From Branchiostoma floridae (taxonomy: Eukaryota > Chordata > Leptocardii > Amphioxiformes > Branchiostomatidae), in assembly GCF_000003815.2 (NCBI RefSeq), contig NC_049991.1, positions 19,551,041 through 19,615,040 of the forward strand: a stretch of 64,000 nucleotides of DNA. Direction: 5' to 3'. The position numbers and the translations under genes are program-made. Within the stretch, counting starts at the first letter, position 1. Each line of letters begins with the position of its first letter. A model generated the notes under the pieces. The model searched no databases and had not been told where the DNA came from. It was given only the letters and a program-made list of their open reading frames with translations. Shown in pieces: positions 22,901 through 33,364 of the stretch.

Positions 22901-23555
22901 ACAGCAGGGCTATACCCAGGACCCGCCCCTCCATACCGGAATGAAAAATTTCTTGATTGGACAACGAAAATTTCATACCATCCGTTCAAAAACCCATTGA
23001 ACTCTGTGTGTCATGCAGCAGATATTATCTGAAACATTTTCAAATCATATCCAGTTACTTGAGTAAATACCTGTATGTCTAACCTTCATCGACCATTCTG
23101 TGTGTCATGAATTTGCAAATGTGCTAAGCCTTTCATATCCTTAAAATGATAGATTTGACAACAAATATCTAAAATGATGATGATTAAAAATGTGATTAAA
23201 AATACGGGCTCCCAAACAGTCATTCTGACAGAAAGAGATGTAAAACTGACATCTCTGGTGAAACATGACCTACATTGTGCTTGTTGCTTGTACATGTTAT
23301 TGACATTTTGTATATTCAATATCTGCAATCTAAGAAGATCATTGATTCCTCTACTGACCCAAAACTGTAGCAACGATTTCACCGCTGTTGTTATAGAACC
23401 TCTTGAATGCTTTCAGGACCTGTACTGTCTTTCAAGAGACCAGATCTAGGTACTTCTGACTGTTACTCTTAGTTGCCTTTTGTGTTGATTTTACTCACAG
23501 GCACTGGATATGAAGTGTAACAGTGGGGTTTCAAGGCCAACGGCACTAGTGCTGT
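22901..23555. other. AT-rich unique sequence
   Basis: Nothing recognised. Two overlapping frames of 91 and 98 codons on opposite strands have no domain. Confidence 0.4.
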
Positions 23556-23640
23556 TGTGGTGATGGTGATAGCGTTTGCGATTTGTGATCCGGCTGCCCG
23601 GGTTTGGCGCGGGTTCGAATCCCGGGAGTCGGGATGTTGT
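23556..23640 (+). repeat. tRNA-like segment with B box
   Basis: GCGGGTTCGAATCCCGGGAG fits an RNA polymerase III B box and T arm very well. The upstream part (GGTGATAGCGTTTGCGATT) is only a weak A box, and a full cloverleaf with 7-bp acceptor cannot be built. Best read as a SINE head or tRNA pseudogene. Confidence 0.55.
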
Positions 23641-24060
23641 TTCTTTCTGTTCTACTTGCCCCTCTGGTTGTTTCAGAAGATTTGCACAAGGTAGTATAAT
23701 TGAAGCTTTTTCCATGGGTTATAAAATTGGCATCTGAACCTTGAATGCAATGCTTGATTGCTATCTCCTGGGATGTACATGATACCAGCACTTTTCACAT
23801 GATGTCTGCTACCTGCCTTTTTAAAGGAGCCATCATGGTGTCAACAACATTTTGTTGATTTTGTTGATCACCAGAGACTCTTTTAATTTCAAAACTACCA
23901 GAGATATTTAAACCTGTTAATCTAGCTTTTCATGATGAGGCTCAGGGACCTTCAAATATCAGTCAAGAGTACTGCCAAAAATGTGCTTTATAATTTAATT
24001 TTAGAACTTGTGGACTTGATTGGTCAGCTGTATTCTAGTTGTGTGATTCTTAAGTTAAAG
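23641..24060. other. Unique AT-rich sequence
   Basis: Nothing recognised except a possible continuation of the preceding tRNA-like repeat for about 60 bp. Confidence 0.4.
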
Positions 24061-24089
24061 TAAAAGTTGCCCATACATCTGTACTAAAT

Positions 24090-24250
24090 GCTTAGGGGGC
24101 ACCCATCTCCATTTCTGTAGCCCTTAGCATGGGCAACACATCTGTGCAATCACTACTGTAACAGCAGTGGGCTGGTCTGCTGATAGTGATGTGTGTTTGA
24201 CTCATACTCTTCCTCATTGGTACTGAGCGTTAAGCAGAGAAAGTAGCATT
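24090..24250 (-). mobile_element. SINE-1 body and tail fragment
   Basis: GGGCACCCATCTCCATTTC, GTGCAATCACTACTGTAAC and GCGTTAAGCAGAGAAAGTAG correspond to the reverse complement of the SINE-1 body and tail. The tRNA-like head is missing. Confidence 0.75.
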
Positions 24251-24289
24251 GCACCGGTGTGATGTTTGCTCAAGCATAATGTCTATAAT

Positions 24290-24610
24290 CTATGACAAAA
24301 CCAGCTACGAGCAACCCCCAAAGTTGCCTCTCTTCCCCGGAACAGTGCCGTCCCAGCATCTGGCACGTACCCTATCGAAAATCAAGCCCATTTCTCACCA
24401 GACGTCGGGGGAATTTGTGTACTTACGCGAGACTGAACTAACATACAGCACCCGGGAGACCCTCCCCTAATAACATATGCACCTGCCAGATTCACCCTCC
24501 GGTTCCTGCGCCACAGGCACAACCCAGTCGGCGAGCAATCCCTCATACACGGCCGACGTCAAATTTGTCACGTCAGCAACCGCCCCACAACTTCTTATGC
24601 ACCAACACTA
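24290..24610. other. Unique GC-rich block, candidate regulatory element
   Basis: High in CpG (CACCAGACGTCGGGGG, ACACGGCCGACGTCAAAT) and bounded by a SINE fragment on the left and a LINE tail on the right. No long frame. ACGTC words occur twice. No repeat unit. Confidence 0.4.
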
Positions 24611-24611
24611 G

Positions 24612-24740
24612 ATGGAATAAGACAAGATCTTTATTTGGTTTAAGGCAGTTTAAAAACAACTGAATTGTAAGCCAAATTTCAACAATTGACAGAAGTAGTG
24701 CTGCATTGCAAACGTCGACATCTGAAATCATTTGTGTGCA
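24612..24740 (-). mobile_element. 3' end of a non-LTR retrotransposon
   Basis: Read on the minus strand the segment ends AAACCAAATAAAGATCTTGTC, an AATAAA signal followed by a short tail. The same AATAAAGATCTTG ending occurs at 59115. Only untranslated sequence is present. Confidence 0.5.
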
Positions 24741-25025
24741 TTAGATACAATACGAAAATGCACATAGTGACAAGAATACAAAGGGGAAAATTAACATACT
24801 TCTCTACTATAAAAGATTTAAGCTCCGTCATCTGCACTTCACTTCCCCAACAGAACCATAGACTAGGGATGAACAGATTGCCGGCACTGTGCGGAGAAAA
24901 TTGGCTATTTATAAACCAATTACACCAGTCTCCCTGGGAGGGCTGTAAATGCTGTAGGGTTTATCCCCTGTCTGCTTATGTGCCATTTTGTGTTACGCTT
25001 TGAAAAAGTGATGAGACCGTACAAA
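24741..25025. other. Unique sequence, nothing recognised
   Basis: Mixed composition; a 105-codon frame crosses it without any domain. Confidence 0.4.
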
Positions 25026-25033
25026 GTTTGTAC

Positions 25034-25462
25034 TAGGGGTGGATACAAAACTGTTTTTTCTTATTGGACCGGTCCGGAAGAAAGCGGACCTGAACAAAAT
25101 TTGGTGAACCGGATGTTGGACCTTTTGGAAAGTGAACAGATTATATAATCAGACATTCACACATTTGGAGGCTTATACCGGTCGAAGAAAATAACCCAAG
25201 TAGAGTAAAGTACTTCTGCTGAGTTTTACAGTCATTTTTTACAGAGGCAGTTACCCTTGTATGATTTAAAACGCCAGTGGGGGTCGAATACTCCACAAAA
25301 CGATTTCTTCGTCGCAAAACGGACCTGGCTTGTTTTGATTATTGTCCATTCACACGTTTTCACATACTGAATCAGGTCCAGGTTCAGGTCCAAACCTGGC
25401 CCTGACCCTCTGGACCTGAACCGGACTTGTACCTGAATTTTCTGTACCGGTACCCACCCCTA
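25034..25462 (+). mobile_element. hAT-A non-autonomous element with 8-bp target duplication
   Basis: 429 bp beginning TAGGGGTGGATAC and ending GTACCCACCCCTA. Flanks are GTTTGTAC (25026-25033) and GTTTGTGC (25463-25470), an 8-bp target-site duplication with one change, as expected for hAT transposons. The interior has GACCGGTCC and repeated GGTCCAGG words. No transposase. Confidence 0.9.
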
Positions 25463-25469
25463 GTTTGTG

Positions 25470-25800
25470 CATGAAAATGTGTTCCATTAGCCTAGGCAAG
25501 AGGAACAGCATGGGGGATAGAGCAAGGCAACAAATTACTCAAAACTCCCATTTTACGACTTCAGTCTGAAAAGCCTCCAATGGACCCACCTACTGATTAT
25601 ATATATTTAGGTAGAATTGGAGAAGTCTGATTAAAAATCATGTGAAGGGAAACAGTCATTTGCACCTTATAAGGCAGCTCCCAAAGAAAACCTCATATAT
25701 CTCTAAGGACCTTTTCTCCGGTAAGGTGGCCTTGGCACCAACGGTGCATATGTGACAGGGTTAGACAGAAGCAAGAGGGCAGGAAAAACAAATAGTTTTT
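25470..25800. other. Unique sequence, nothing recognised
   Basis: AT-leaning, without repeats seen elsewhere in the window. Confidence 0.4.
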
Positions 25801-25930
25801 TATAACTTTAGATTTCATCTGTGTTGGCAAAAGTCATTCTGATTCAAATTTGAACTGTAATTTCCAACACAAAAAAAAATTGGACTTACCCAAATTTTGA
25901 CTGAACAGCTCCAGTCTTTGTCAAGGAATT
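25800..25930 (+). repeat. Dispersed repeat shared with 43265-43640
   Basis: TTCATCTGTGTTGGCAAAAG, ACTGTAATTTCCAACACAAA and TTGGACTTACCC match TTCATCTGTGTTGGTAGAAG (43288), CACTGTAATTTCTGACACAA (43504) and TTGGACTTAACTGTCC (43528). Confidence 0.65.
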
Positions 25931-26149
25931 AACAATCCACAGCTTCTATGACATCATGTTAGGCAGATAGAATATGCAACTCGGTCATCAGCAAACATTC
26001 TTCATTTCCTTTTATATTGCTATGATTCTTTTGTACAATAAGCAATATGAAAGTGTGTATAGTGATGGACTAAAATCATAAAAGATAAACTATCCTCTTT
26101 CATCAGCATTACTTGATGGACTGATGTACTCAGAACAACTCAGTTGCAT

Positions 26150-26505
26150 CTGAAGCATTCACTGTCCTTGGTGCTGATTATTCTGCAGCTGTTGGGTACT
26201 GATGTAGTGCAGCTCTAAATGCATTAGAGCACTGGTTCAGTGGCCAGATTGCATTTTATGGGGCTTTTTTGACCTTCTACCTGCTTGAGCAAAACCGGTG
26301 CAATAGCCGAGTGGGTAGAGTGTTTGCCTTGCATTCGGTTGGTCGTGAGTTCAATCCCGGTTGAGTCATAGCAAAGACTTGCTGCTTTCTCTGCTTGGCA
26401 CTCACCATTCGGGAAAGAGTATGGAAGCTAAACACATAGCACTACCAGTGTACTATCAGTTGTTGGATACTGATGTAGTGCAGCATTGAGTGCATTACAG
26501 ATTGT
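26150..26505 (+). repeat. Duplicated flank around a SINE-1 insertion
   Basis: GTTGGGTACTGATGTAGTGC at about 26189 and GTTGGATACTGATGTAGTGC at about 26461 are direct copies. The SINE-1 element lies between them. The left copy is preceded by the dispersed word CTGTCCTTGGTGCTGAT at 26162. Confidence 0.7.
26296..26460 (+). mobile_element. SINE-1, tRNA-derived head
   Basis: GCAATAGCCGAGTGGGTAGA (A box) and GTCGTGAGTTCAATCCCGG (B box) are spaced as in a tRNA-derived polymerase III promoter. The body CTTTCTCTGCTTGGCACTCA follows, then a tail with ACACATAGCACTACCAG. Shorter than the copy at 51565. Confidence 0.85.
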
Positions 26506-27610
26506 GGTGTTGCATAGCATAATAGTAGAGTGTTTGGTTCGAAGCAAGAGGTTCTGGGTTCATATTGCCTGATATGCTTGGAGCTCTTAAGAGACAACAT
26601 AGTGTTTTGCGTCACTTGTTTTAAATTTATCCTGCTAAAATAGCCTTATGACAGCAAATTTTCATTGGTTACGGGGTTAGATAGCAGGGAGCATGTTAAA
26701 CACATACTGTAAAAGAATCTTGCCAACCATTTTTAGTTAAACATGGCTTCTCCAGACTTTTGTGTATTGAGTAAAAAAATGCAGCTAAGACTTAAAACGA
26801 TTTATACTGTCTTGTTTTATCTTGCTACAGTAAATGTTCCTGTTAGCTGTTCCATCATCCCATATCATGTTTATTGAAACTAGTTAATCATTATTATATT
26901 ATATCATACATATTTTAGGGTGTGTCTCAGATGAATGGACTAAATGGAGTATGGATATTCCAGTGTTTCACGACTGAATTGCTTAATAATGATAGAATAC
27001 GCTGCACCTGTACATTTTGCTGCTTTACTATTACCCATTTTACCATATAATCATGATTGCGAATGTTTCTCTTTTAGTTTCCGATGCATATTTCGGGGCG
27101 GGTTCCAATACATGATACAGTTGACACATTAGAAGTCCCGTTGCAAAACTGAATTGCTTGCAATCTAGTGCACTACATTTGCAAGATGGCAATATCCTAT
27201 GTGCCAATAGCCCTTAAGGTGGACACATTAAGGTTTAATGTCCTGATACTTGCTGGGGCCTGATGGTCCATTTGCCCATTTACCCAGAACATGTTCTTGG
27301 CACATAGATTCATTTCATTGGTTCTCAGACCTTCTTAAGTGAAATTTAAGACAAAAAACTAAGAAAGAAGTTAGAAGACTTGGAGAAAACTGTCACTATT
27401 CTCTCCCTAAAACTTAGGCATTAGGCTTGGTTTTGGTGCTTTTAGTTAGAGCATTTCTCTTTTATTCAAGGATTAATATGGTGTTGCTTGATGTGTATTT
27501 AGAAATATACTGTTAGAAAGAAAGTGTCTTTCTTTGGTTTTGGGATAATTCCTTTTGCTCCTTTTAACAGTGTTGTTGTTTAATAATCCAGGAAGGCAGG
27601 GCAAGAGCTA
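26506..27610. other. AT-rich sequence with a weak tRNA-like segment
   Basis: Positions 26505-26580 (GTAGAGTGTTTGGTTCGAAG, GGTTCTGGGTTCATATTGCC) look like a decayed SINE head. The remainder to 27610 shows nothing recognisable; 62 codons are open at 26944-27132 without a domain. Confidence 0.4.
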
Positions 27611-27640
27611 CAAACAAACAAACAAACAAACAAACAAACA
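27611..27640 (+). repeat. (CAAA)7 microsatellite
   Basis: Uninterrupted CAAA tetranucleotides. This may be the 3' tail of a retroelement, though no upstream body could be matched. Confidence 0.9.
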
Positions 27641-27734
27641 TGCACTGGTTGTGACAGAGAGGACAGACTCTTTGTACATTACCTACAGGTTCATTGTACG
27701 GGGAAATTCCCCTAGACTAGCTCTTTTTGACGAG

Positions 27735-28110
27735 CACAATGAACAGTTAACAACGGCTTAACATCCCCATCATAAGGACTGCAACCCTTCCCAGTAGTAT
27801 GCATGTCAGATGGCAGACACAGTCAGGGTTCAAACTTCTGGATTCTTGATCCAGAGGCTGGGCCAGAACCCACTGGACTATGCATGTTACATTGCCTTCA
27901 TGCTGTCAGCATAAGTCTGCATTAAAGTCAATGAACATCATGAACAGTGGACAATGGATTAACATCCCATCGTAAGGACTGCAACCCTTCCCAGAAGCAT
28001 GCATATCAGATGGCAGACACAGTCGGGCCAAATACCATTAGGCTACTCATGTTACATTGCCTTCATACTGTCAGCATAAGTCTGCATTAAAGTCAATCAA
28101 GGCTTAACTA
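27735..28110 (+). repeat. Tandem duplication, spacing about 200 bp
   Basis: TAAGGACTGCAACCCTTCCC, followed by TCAGATGGCAGACACAGTC, occurs at 27772 and 27973. TACATTGCCTTCATRCTGTC also recurs. The left copy holds CAGGGTTCAAACTTCTGG, a reverse-oriented B-box-like word, so the unit may derive from a SINE. Confidence 0.85.
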
Positions 28111-28650
28111 TGACTTTGTCCCATCCATTATCTAGTTTGCTTTGGCTTGTTTGTCAGAGTTGATCACAGTAAAAGCTGATTGCCGATTCACTTTGCAAGT
28201 CTTCTGCTAACAGGGGCCCTTTTGACAAATTTTCTCTTAGGAAGGGTGATAGCCAATTGATGTAAGCAGGATGAATATGAGGTTCTTAGTTGCTTTACGA
28301 AAAACTATGTTTCTGTCAAGTTTTCAGAAGACTAATGCTATTATATTCCTCATATTCTTATTACTCATCTATAAAAAAAGATGGCTAGTCCCCAAACAGA
28401 AAGGGGCCCGGCTAGGCAGTTTTGGGGAACAAAAAGTATGATCAAAAGGAAGACAACAAAAACAACAAAATGGACCAAAAATAATTCAACAGCATGCCTT
28501 CTGCATATCTTTTGGCATAAACGTTAATTTTTCATTCCTGCAAACAGTCCAGCCAGACCCCGGGTAGTTAATGTGTTGCAGGCCTAACGAAGGGTGTTGT
28601 ATAGTCGTGAAATGTATAGTTTAGCGGACCCACAATGAATCATTCAATTG
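28111..28650. other. Unique AT-rich sequence
   Basis: Nothing recognised. A short GC patch, AAAGGGGCCCGGCTAGG, lies at 28401. Confidence 0.4.
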
Positions 28651-30310
28651 TAACTCAGTGAAACTTAACACAGTAGCATAGTGTTGCACAGACTGCTCCG
28701 GCCACAAAAGCATTCAGTCCCCCTGGAGAAAGTGTGTTGAACCACATGAAATTGGTTCAATAACTTGCATTTAAACAAGTCATGTCTTCTTGATAGTAAT
28801 TCTCTGTGAAAAGGCACCGTTCCACCAGCGAGACTTTGTGGCACACAGACCATTCCAGGCACAACAGCATTTAGTCCCTCAGGGAAAGATATGTCGAGAG
28901 TTGAACCACACGAAATTGGTCCAATAACTTGCATTCAAACATGTCTTCTTGACAATTTTTGTAGTAATTTTCTGTGAAAAGGCACTGTTCCACCGCAGTG
29001 AGACTACTCCAAACACAAAAAGCATTCAGTTCCAGGGTGAAAAAATGCATCTATAGTTGAACCCACGTCAATAACTTGCATTCAAACATGTCTTAGTGAG
29101 TTGTTCTTTTCTATGATAAAGGTCTGTTACAGCAAGACTTAATGTCACTCAAGTGACTCTGGCCATAGAAAACATTTCATTCCCCCAGTGGAAGATGTGT
29201 CCAGAGTTGAACCACATCAAATTGGTCCAATAACTTGCATTCAAACATGTCTTACTGAGTTGTCCTTGTCTATGAGGAAGGTCTGTTACAGTTAGCCTCT
29301 GTGTTATACAGACTACGCCAGCCACAGAAAGGATTTCTGTCCCCCTACAGCAGCCATATCTAAAGTCAAACCACATCGAACTGGCATTCAAACATTTCTT
29401 ATTGAAGATCAATCTCTATGAAGCTCTGTACAGTTACAGTGTGTTATACAGACTACTCCAACCACAGAAAGCATGATGGACCCTTTCCCCCTACAGCAGC
29501 CGTAGAGTCGAACCACATCAAATTGATCCAATAACTACATTAGCATTCAAATAACTAGCATTTCTAACTTCTCTCTGAGAAGGGTCTGTCACAGCGTGTT
29601 ACACCGACTATTCCAGATACAGAAAGCATTCCAGTCCCCCAATGGCAGCCATATCAAACTGGTCCAATAGACTGGCATTCAAATATTTCTTACTGATCAT
29701 GAAGTTCTTTTCTACAAAAAGGTCTGTTTCACAGACTAGTACAGCCACAGAAAGCATTTCGGTCCCCCTACGGCAGCGGTATCTAGAGTCAAACCACATC
29801 GGATTGATCCAATAACTAGCATTTAAACATTTCTTACTTCACACAGACTACAAACACAGAAAGCATTCCTGTCCACTCTATCTAGAGTCAAACCGATCGG
29901 CATCAAATTGGACATCAGCCGGCGGCGATTGCGGCCCCCGCTTACTGGCATTCAAACATTTCTTACTTCTCTCTGAGAAGAGTCTGTTACAGTGTGTTGC
30001 ACAGACTACATTTTGTTGTACTCCAGCCACGAAAAGCATTCCCGTCCCCCTACGGCAGCCATATCTAGATTCAAACCGATCCGCATCAAATTGGACATCA
30101 GCCGGTGGCAATTGCGGCCCCCGCTTACTGGCATTCAAACATTTCTTACTTCTCTCTCAGAAGAGTCTGTTACAGTGTGTTGCACAGACTACATTTTGTT
30201 GTACTCCAGCCACAAAAAGCGTTCCCGTCCCCCTACGGCAGCCGAATCTAGAGTCAAACTGATCCGCATCAAATTGGACATCAGCCGGCGGCGATTGCGG
30301 CCCCCTCTTT
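28650..30310 (+). repeat. Tandem array of about ten units, 130-180 bp
   Basis: GCATTCAAAC or a close variant recurs at 28767, 28931, 29078, 29237, 29383, 29543, 29675, 29819, 29948 and 30131. Units share ACAGACTACTCC-, AAAGCATTC- and ACCACATCAAATTGG-like phrases. The last three units gain a GC-rich insert (ACATCAGCCGGCGGCGATTG and variants) that leads into the unique block at 30310. Open frames on both strands here, the longest 180 codons, are array by-products. Confidence 0.92.
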
Positions 30311-30590
30311 ACGAGGTCCACGGCCCCACCTGTCGGACGACCCTGCTGACCCCAATTCACACTTGGACCCTTCCCAATCTGGCTAAACTGCCGACCCATT
30401 GTTATCTCCCTCCCCATCTCGCCGCCGCCGCTCTTAAACTGCAGTCCGGCAATTGGGTTGACAAGTGTAAAGATGGGTCTGAAGTGAACATTGATAGCGC
30501 CCTCTCACCCCAATGTAGAGCTTTAACTTTATGAGGGGACATGAATCAAACGGCAGCTTTCGCGTTCAGCGAGCACCAAGCAAATTGGTC
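30300..30590. other. Unique GC-rich block whose edge is shared with the array
   Basis: Continues from the third GATTGCGGCCCCC copy into unique sequence: CACGGCCCCACCTGTCGGAC, CTCGCCGCCGCCGCTC, then GTTGACAAGTGTAAAG. Very high G+C compared with the surroundings and no long independent frame. Candidate regulatory element. Confidence 0.45.
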
Positions 30591-31420
30591 TATATCTACT
30601 TAAATGTTGTTTGAATGAGAATGAAAGCTACTAGAAGGATAACAAAAACTTTTATGTACCTTTCATTTGCAAAAATGATGATGTATGATATGCCAAATTG
30701 TTGATTGAATCACTGTATGAGAGCCAGTGTTACCTTAATTTTTAGACCTTATTTTATTGAATACAATGACCTACTGGCAGCATTGTCAAAACTGTGTGTC
30801 ATCAGTTGAACAAATATATTAAATGTACACAATCATGAATCTTGGACTAGATGAATAATTATCAAAGTATATACGTTCAAAATTCCTATTTTAGATAACA
30901 CTAGAATATTACAATATTACACCAAACAGTATTCCATCGGACAAGATGAAAGCAGGTTTATGAAAGTTTATCCTGGGTTTGATAAGGTACAATATCCACT
31001 AAAAGCAAACTTGCCTGCCTTGAATATTGCTGAGAATACAAAACTTAATACAAGCCTAGAAGGGGCTTTCTGTATCCGTGCTATTTACCCAGAGAGTTAT
31101 ACTCGATTGAGACTGGCTTACACGATCCTTGCCCGCAGTGGTTGGCTTATAGCCAGAATACTAATGTCTATGGCAGACCTCTAGCCTCAGCCTCATATCA
31201 AACTTATAGGCAGTACATAAGGGCAAGAAGCTTTAATTAACACTAATCCGGAGAAGATAGATGCGGGGTAAAAGTGTGAATAACGTTTATGAATGCATGT
31301 TTAAGGTTGACGCTTGCCGGGGGCAAAGATCAAAACAGAAGGCTGAGGTTTTGACGAGGTTTTTGAGAGGAGAATTGTATGAGGAATCAGACTTGTCAGG
31401 AGCGGACGCAAGTTCTATGC
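30591..31420. other. AT-rich sequence, nothing recognised
   Basis: No unit, transposon end or convincing frame; 74 codons at 30960-31184 show no domain. Confidence 0.45.
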
Positions 31421-31705
31421 ATCAAGGCAGCAAGCACCCATTGCCGGCGCTCTAAGCCGTTTTTCTGTCGGATTTCCGTATTAGGCCACGGAAGCCAAGG
31501 CCCATTTGCGGTCCGCACTTCTCCGTGACCTTTGGCCGCCAGTCCATTCTCATTTTCCCGCTCGCGGTTCAAATTGACCGATGGCTGGAGTGAAATGGCG
31601 CTCCCACTCCAGCCCTGACCCCAATCTTGGATCCACGCCATCTCTGTGTGCGCGTCAGCCCCGATGGTAATGGGGTTGCCCAAGTTATTGTAGCCTCCTG
31701 ACCCA
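31420..31705. other. Unique CpG-containing block, candidate regulatory element
   Basis: GGCCACGGAAGCCAAGGCCC, GCTCGCGGTTCAAATTGACC and TGTGCGCGTCAGCCCCGATG give high G+C and CpG. The right edge GGTAATGGGGTTG-(5 nt)-GTTATTG resembles GGTAATGGAGTTG-(5 nt)-CTTATTG at 32775 in the next block. A 95-codon minus frame has no domain. Confidence 0.4.
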
Positions 31706-31774
31706 CCTCTTGCCTCCCATGCATCATCTTACTTGGCATCCTGTCCACTCAGGCCTTGTGGATGCAGTTAGAGA

Positions 31775-31880
31775 TACAAAAATGTATTGGATCATGTGGC
31801 ACCATCGGAAAGGTAAGGTGTCTGGCTCAGAAGCTAGATGTCCCGGGTTCGAATTCTGCCGTGTCACCAATCTTGTTTAC
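31775..31880 (+). mobile_element. SINE-2 head fragment
   Basis: ATGTGGCACCATCGGAAAGG, AAGGTGTCTGGCTCAGAAGC and CCGGGTTCGAATTCTGCCGT give a clear B box. The ending GTGTCACCAATCTTG is the same as in the fuller copy at 32368. The body after AATCTTG is missing. Confidence 0.75.
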
Positions 31881-31947
31881 TGGAATGGTAGCCTGGGTAC
31901 CATGCTGAAAGTAGTTCAGTCCATTATACACTATATACAGTCGCTTC

Positions 31948-32090
31948 TTAGCCTGGGTACCATCCGTAAAGTAGTTTGCTCCAATGTTTGCTTCTGCTAT
32001 CCGTCTGGAGACCTGCACATTCAAACCTTTTGGTGCTAATGGCAGTTAATGAGCGAAGTAAGGAATGGGTTCTAGAGCGTTCGTTTGATG
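31948..32090 (+). repeat. Dispersed repeat, inverted partner of 4845-4970
   Basis: See the partner for shared words. Here the word AGCCTGGGTACCAT is itself present twice (31889 and 31950), so the left edge has a local duplication. Confidence 0.7.
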
Positions 32091-32270
32091 ACAACAGGCC
32101 TCCCGGTCCCACAGGCGGACGGAATGCCTGTTCAAACGGTTGCTTGAACCAATTCCATAATTTGCTCGTGTGTAGGGACCAACTAGCGCCTGAGTCCAAA
32201 ATTTGGACGATTCCAGACGTTAACGTGGTCAAGATTCCCAGACGGAAAAGCAGAGAAGCGATATATATAG
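32091..32270. other. Unique GC-leaning block
   Basis: TCCCGGTCCCACAGGCGGAC, TTCAAACGGTTGCTTGAACC (an imperfect palindrome) and GACGTTAACGTGGTC. Candidate regulatory element or the rest of an unrecognised repeat. Confidence 0.3.
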
Positions 32271-32367
32271 TGTATGATAATATCAGAGCTAGACACGACT
32301 GTATACATGTATAACAGATAATGAATGCCGGAGCAAACTACCAGCCTTTTGGATGTTGTTATTGTTA

Positions 32368-32640
32368 TTGCATCACTGGCACAATCAGTAAGGTGTTTGG
32401 CTCGGAACCTAGAAGTACCGGTTTCGAATCCTGCCGTGCCACCAATCTTGTGCCCTTAGGAAAGCCACTTTGCATCACTTTCCTCACTCCACCCAGGTGT
32501 AAAAATGGGACTTCAGTTGGGGAGGTAAAGGGATGTTAAAAGGGGAAGGTTGAGCTCTGCCTTCCAATATCGTACCCTAGACACAGTGAATAACAACAGA
32601 CTGTCCCTACAGCCTCAAAAAGGTTCTGGGAAAGTCATTG
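32368..32640 (+). mobile_element. SINE-2, nearly full length
   Basis: The head has CACTGGCACAATCAGTAAGG (A-box region) and CCGGTTTCGAATCCTGCCGT (B box). The body continues TGTGCCCTTAGGAAAGCCAC, CTCCACCCAGGTGTAAAAAT and CCAATATCGTACCCTAGACA. The body matches 49610-49825, showing one family with several copies. Confidence 0.85.
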
Positions 32641-32649
32641 CCTTTACCT

Positions 32650-32990
32650 TTTACTCTGTAGCTTCTGTCAGCTGACCGGCAGGTTGTCGGTCCGTCATAA
32701 GTTTGGGGAATGTAGCTGCATGTAGCTTAGTTATTACCCTCAGTGGCCCTCTCTCACCACAACCCCTCATTTACGGTAATGGAGTTGGTCAGCTTATTGC
32801 TACCTTCTGACACCACCAAGCTGCGATGTACATAACCGAACGGTTGAAAATAGCTCATGGTCAAAGCTTTCAGCCTCAGCATGTTATCAAGCCCACCAAG
32901 AAGTCACCGAAGGTCCCTTCCCCATTTCGTCAAACCATTTCCATCCAACCATTTTAGCTGGCTATTTCCATGGGTATCTCACTAGACTGT
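32650..32990. other. Unique block, candidate regulatory element
   Basis: GTCAGCTGACCGGCAGGTTG contains the E-box palindrome CAGCTG. ACATAACCGAACGGTTG and TTTACGGTAATGGAGTTGG follow. No repeats apart from the short resemblance to 31665-31700. Confidence 0.35.
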
Positions 32991-33362
32991 AGCATGTTGG
33001 TGGCATTGTTGTAGCCAAAATGAGATATTTTTGTGTTAACCTTGACTTTATAGTAGGGATATCATGCAAAACGTATGAGTATGACGAAAAAGATCAAGGC
33101 TTAAAAAAGATTTAATTTGTTGCACTCTCTGTCAAATTGCTTGGCAGCAAAGGCAACGCCAATGTGCAGCATATTCAGTGAGATTCTTTAATTTGACTAA
33201 TCCAAGTTGATTTGTCGATGCTCAATTGTAGAAAAAAGGAAAATGATAAAAGACTTCCATTGCTGGAACTGATAAAGAACAATCATGGAAAAATGTCCAA
33301 CCCTGTGGTATACACAGTTTTGGGGAGCATGCAAATGATTCAAGATCACCAAGCCCTCTATT
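32991..33362. other. AT-rich unique sequence
   Basis: Nothing recognised before the mariner insertion. Confidence 0.4.
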
Positions 33363-33364
33363 TA

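Noticed and set aside
23556-23640. tRNA gene
   Set aside because: The B box is excellent but no cloverleaf with a proper acceptor stem or anticodon arm can be drawn; SINE head or pseudogene more likely.
26296-26460. Polymerase III gene with its own product
   Set aside because: A and B boxes are present, but copies at 22671 and 51565 show it is an interspersed SINE.
29992-30534. 180-codon plus frame
   Set aside because: Spans two array units and the unique block, with no domain; open because of local GC richness.
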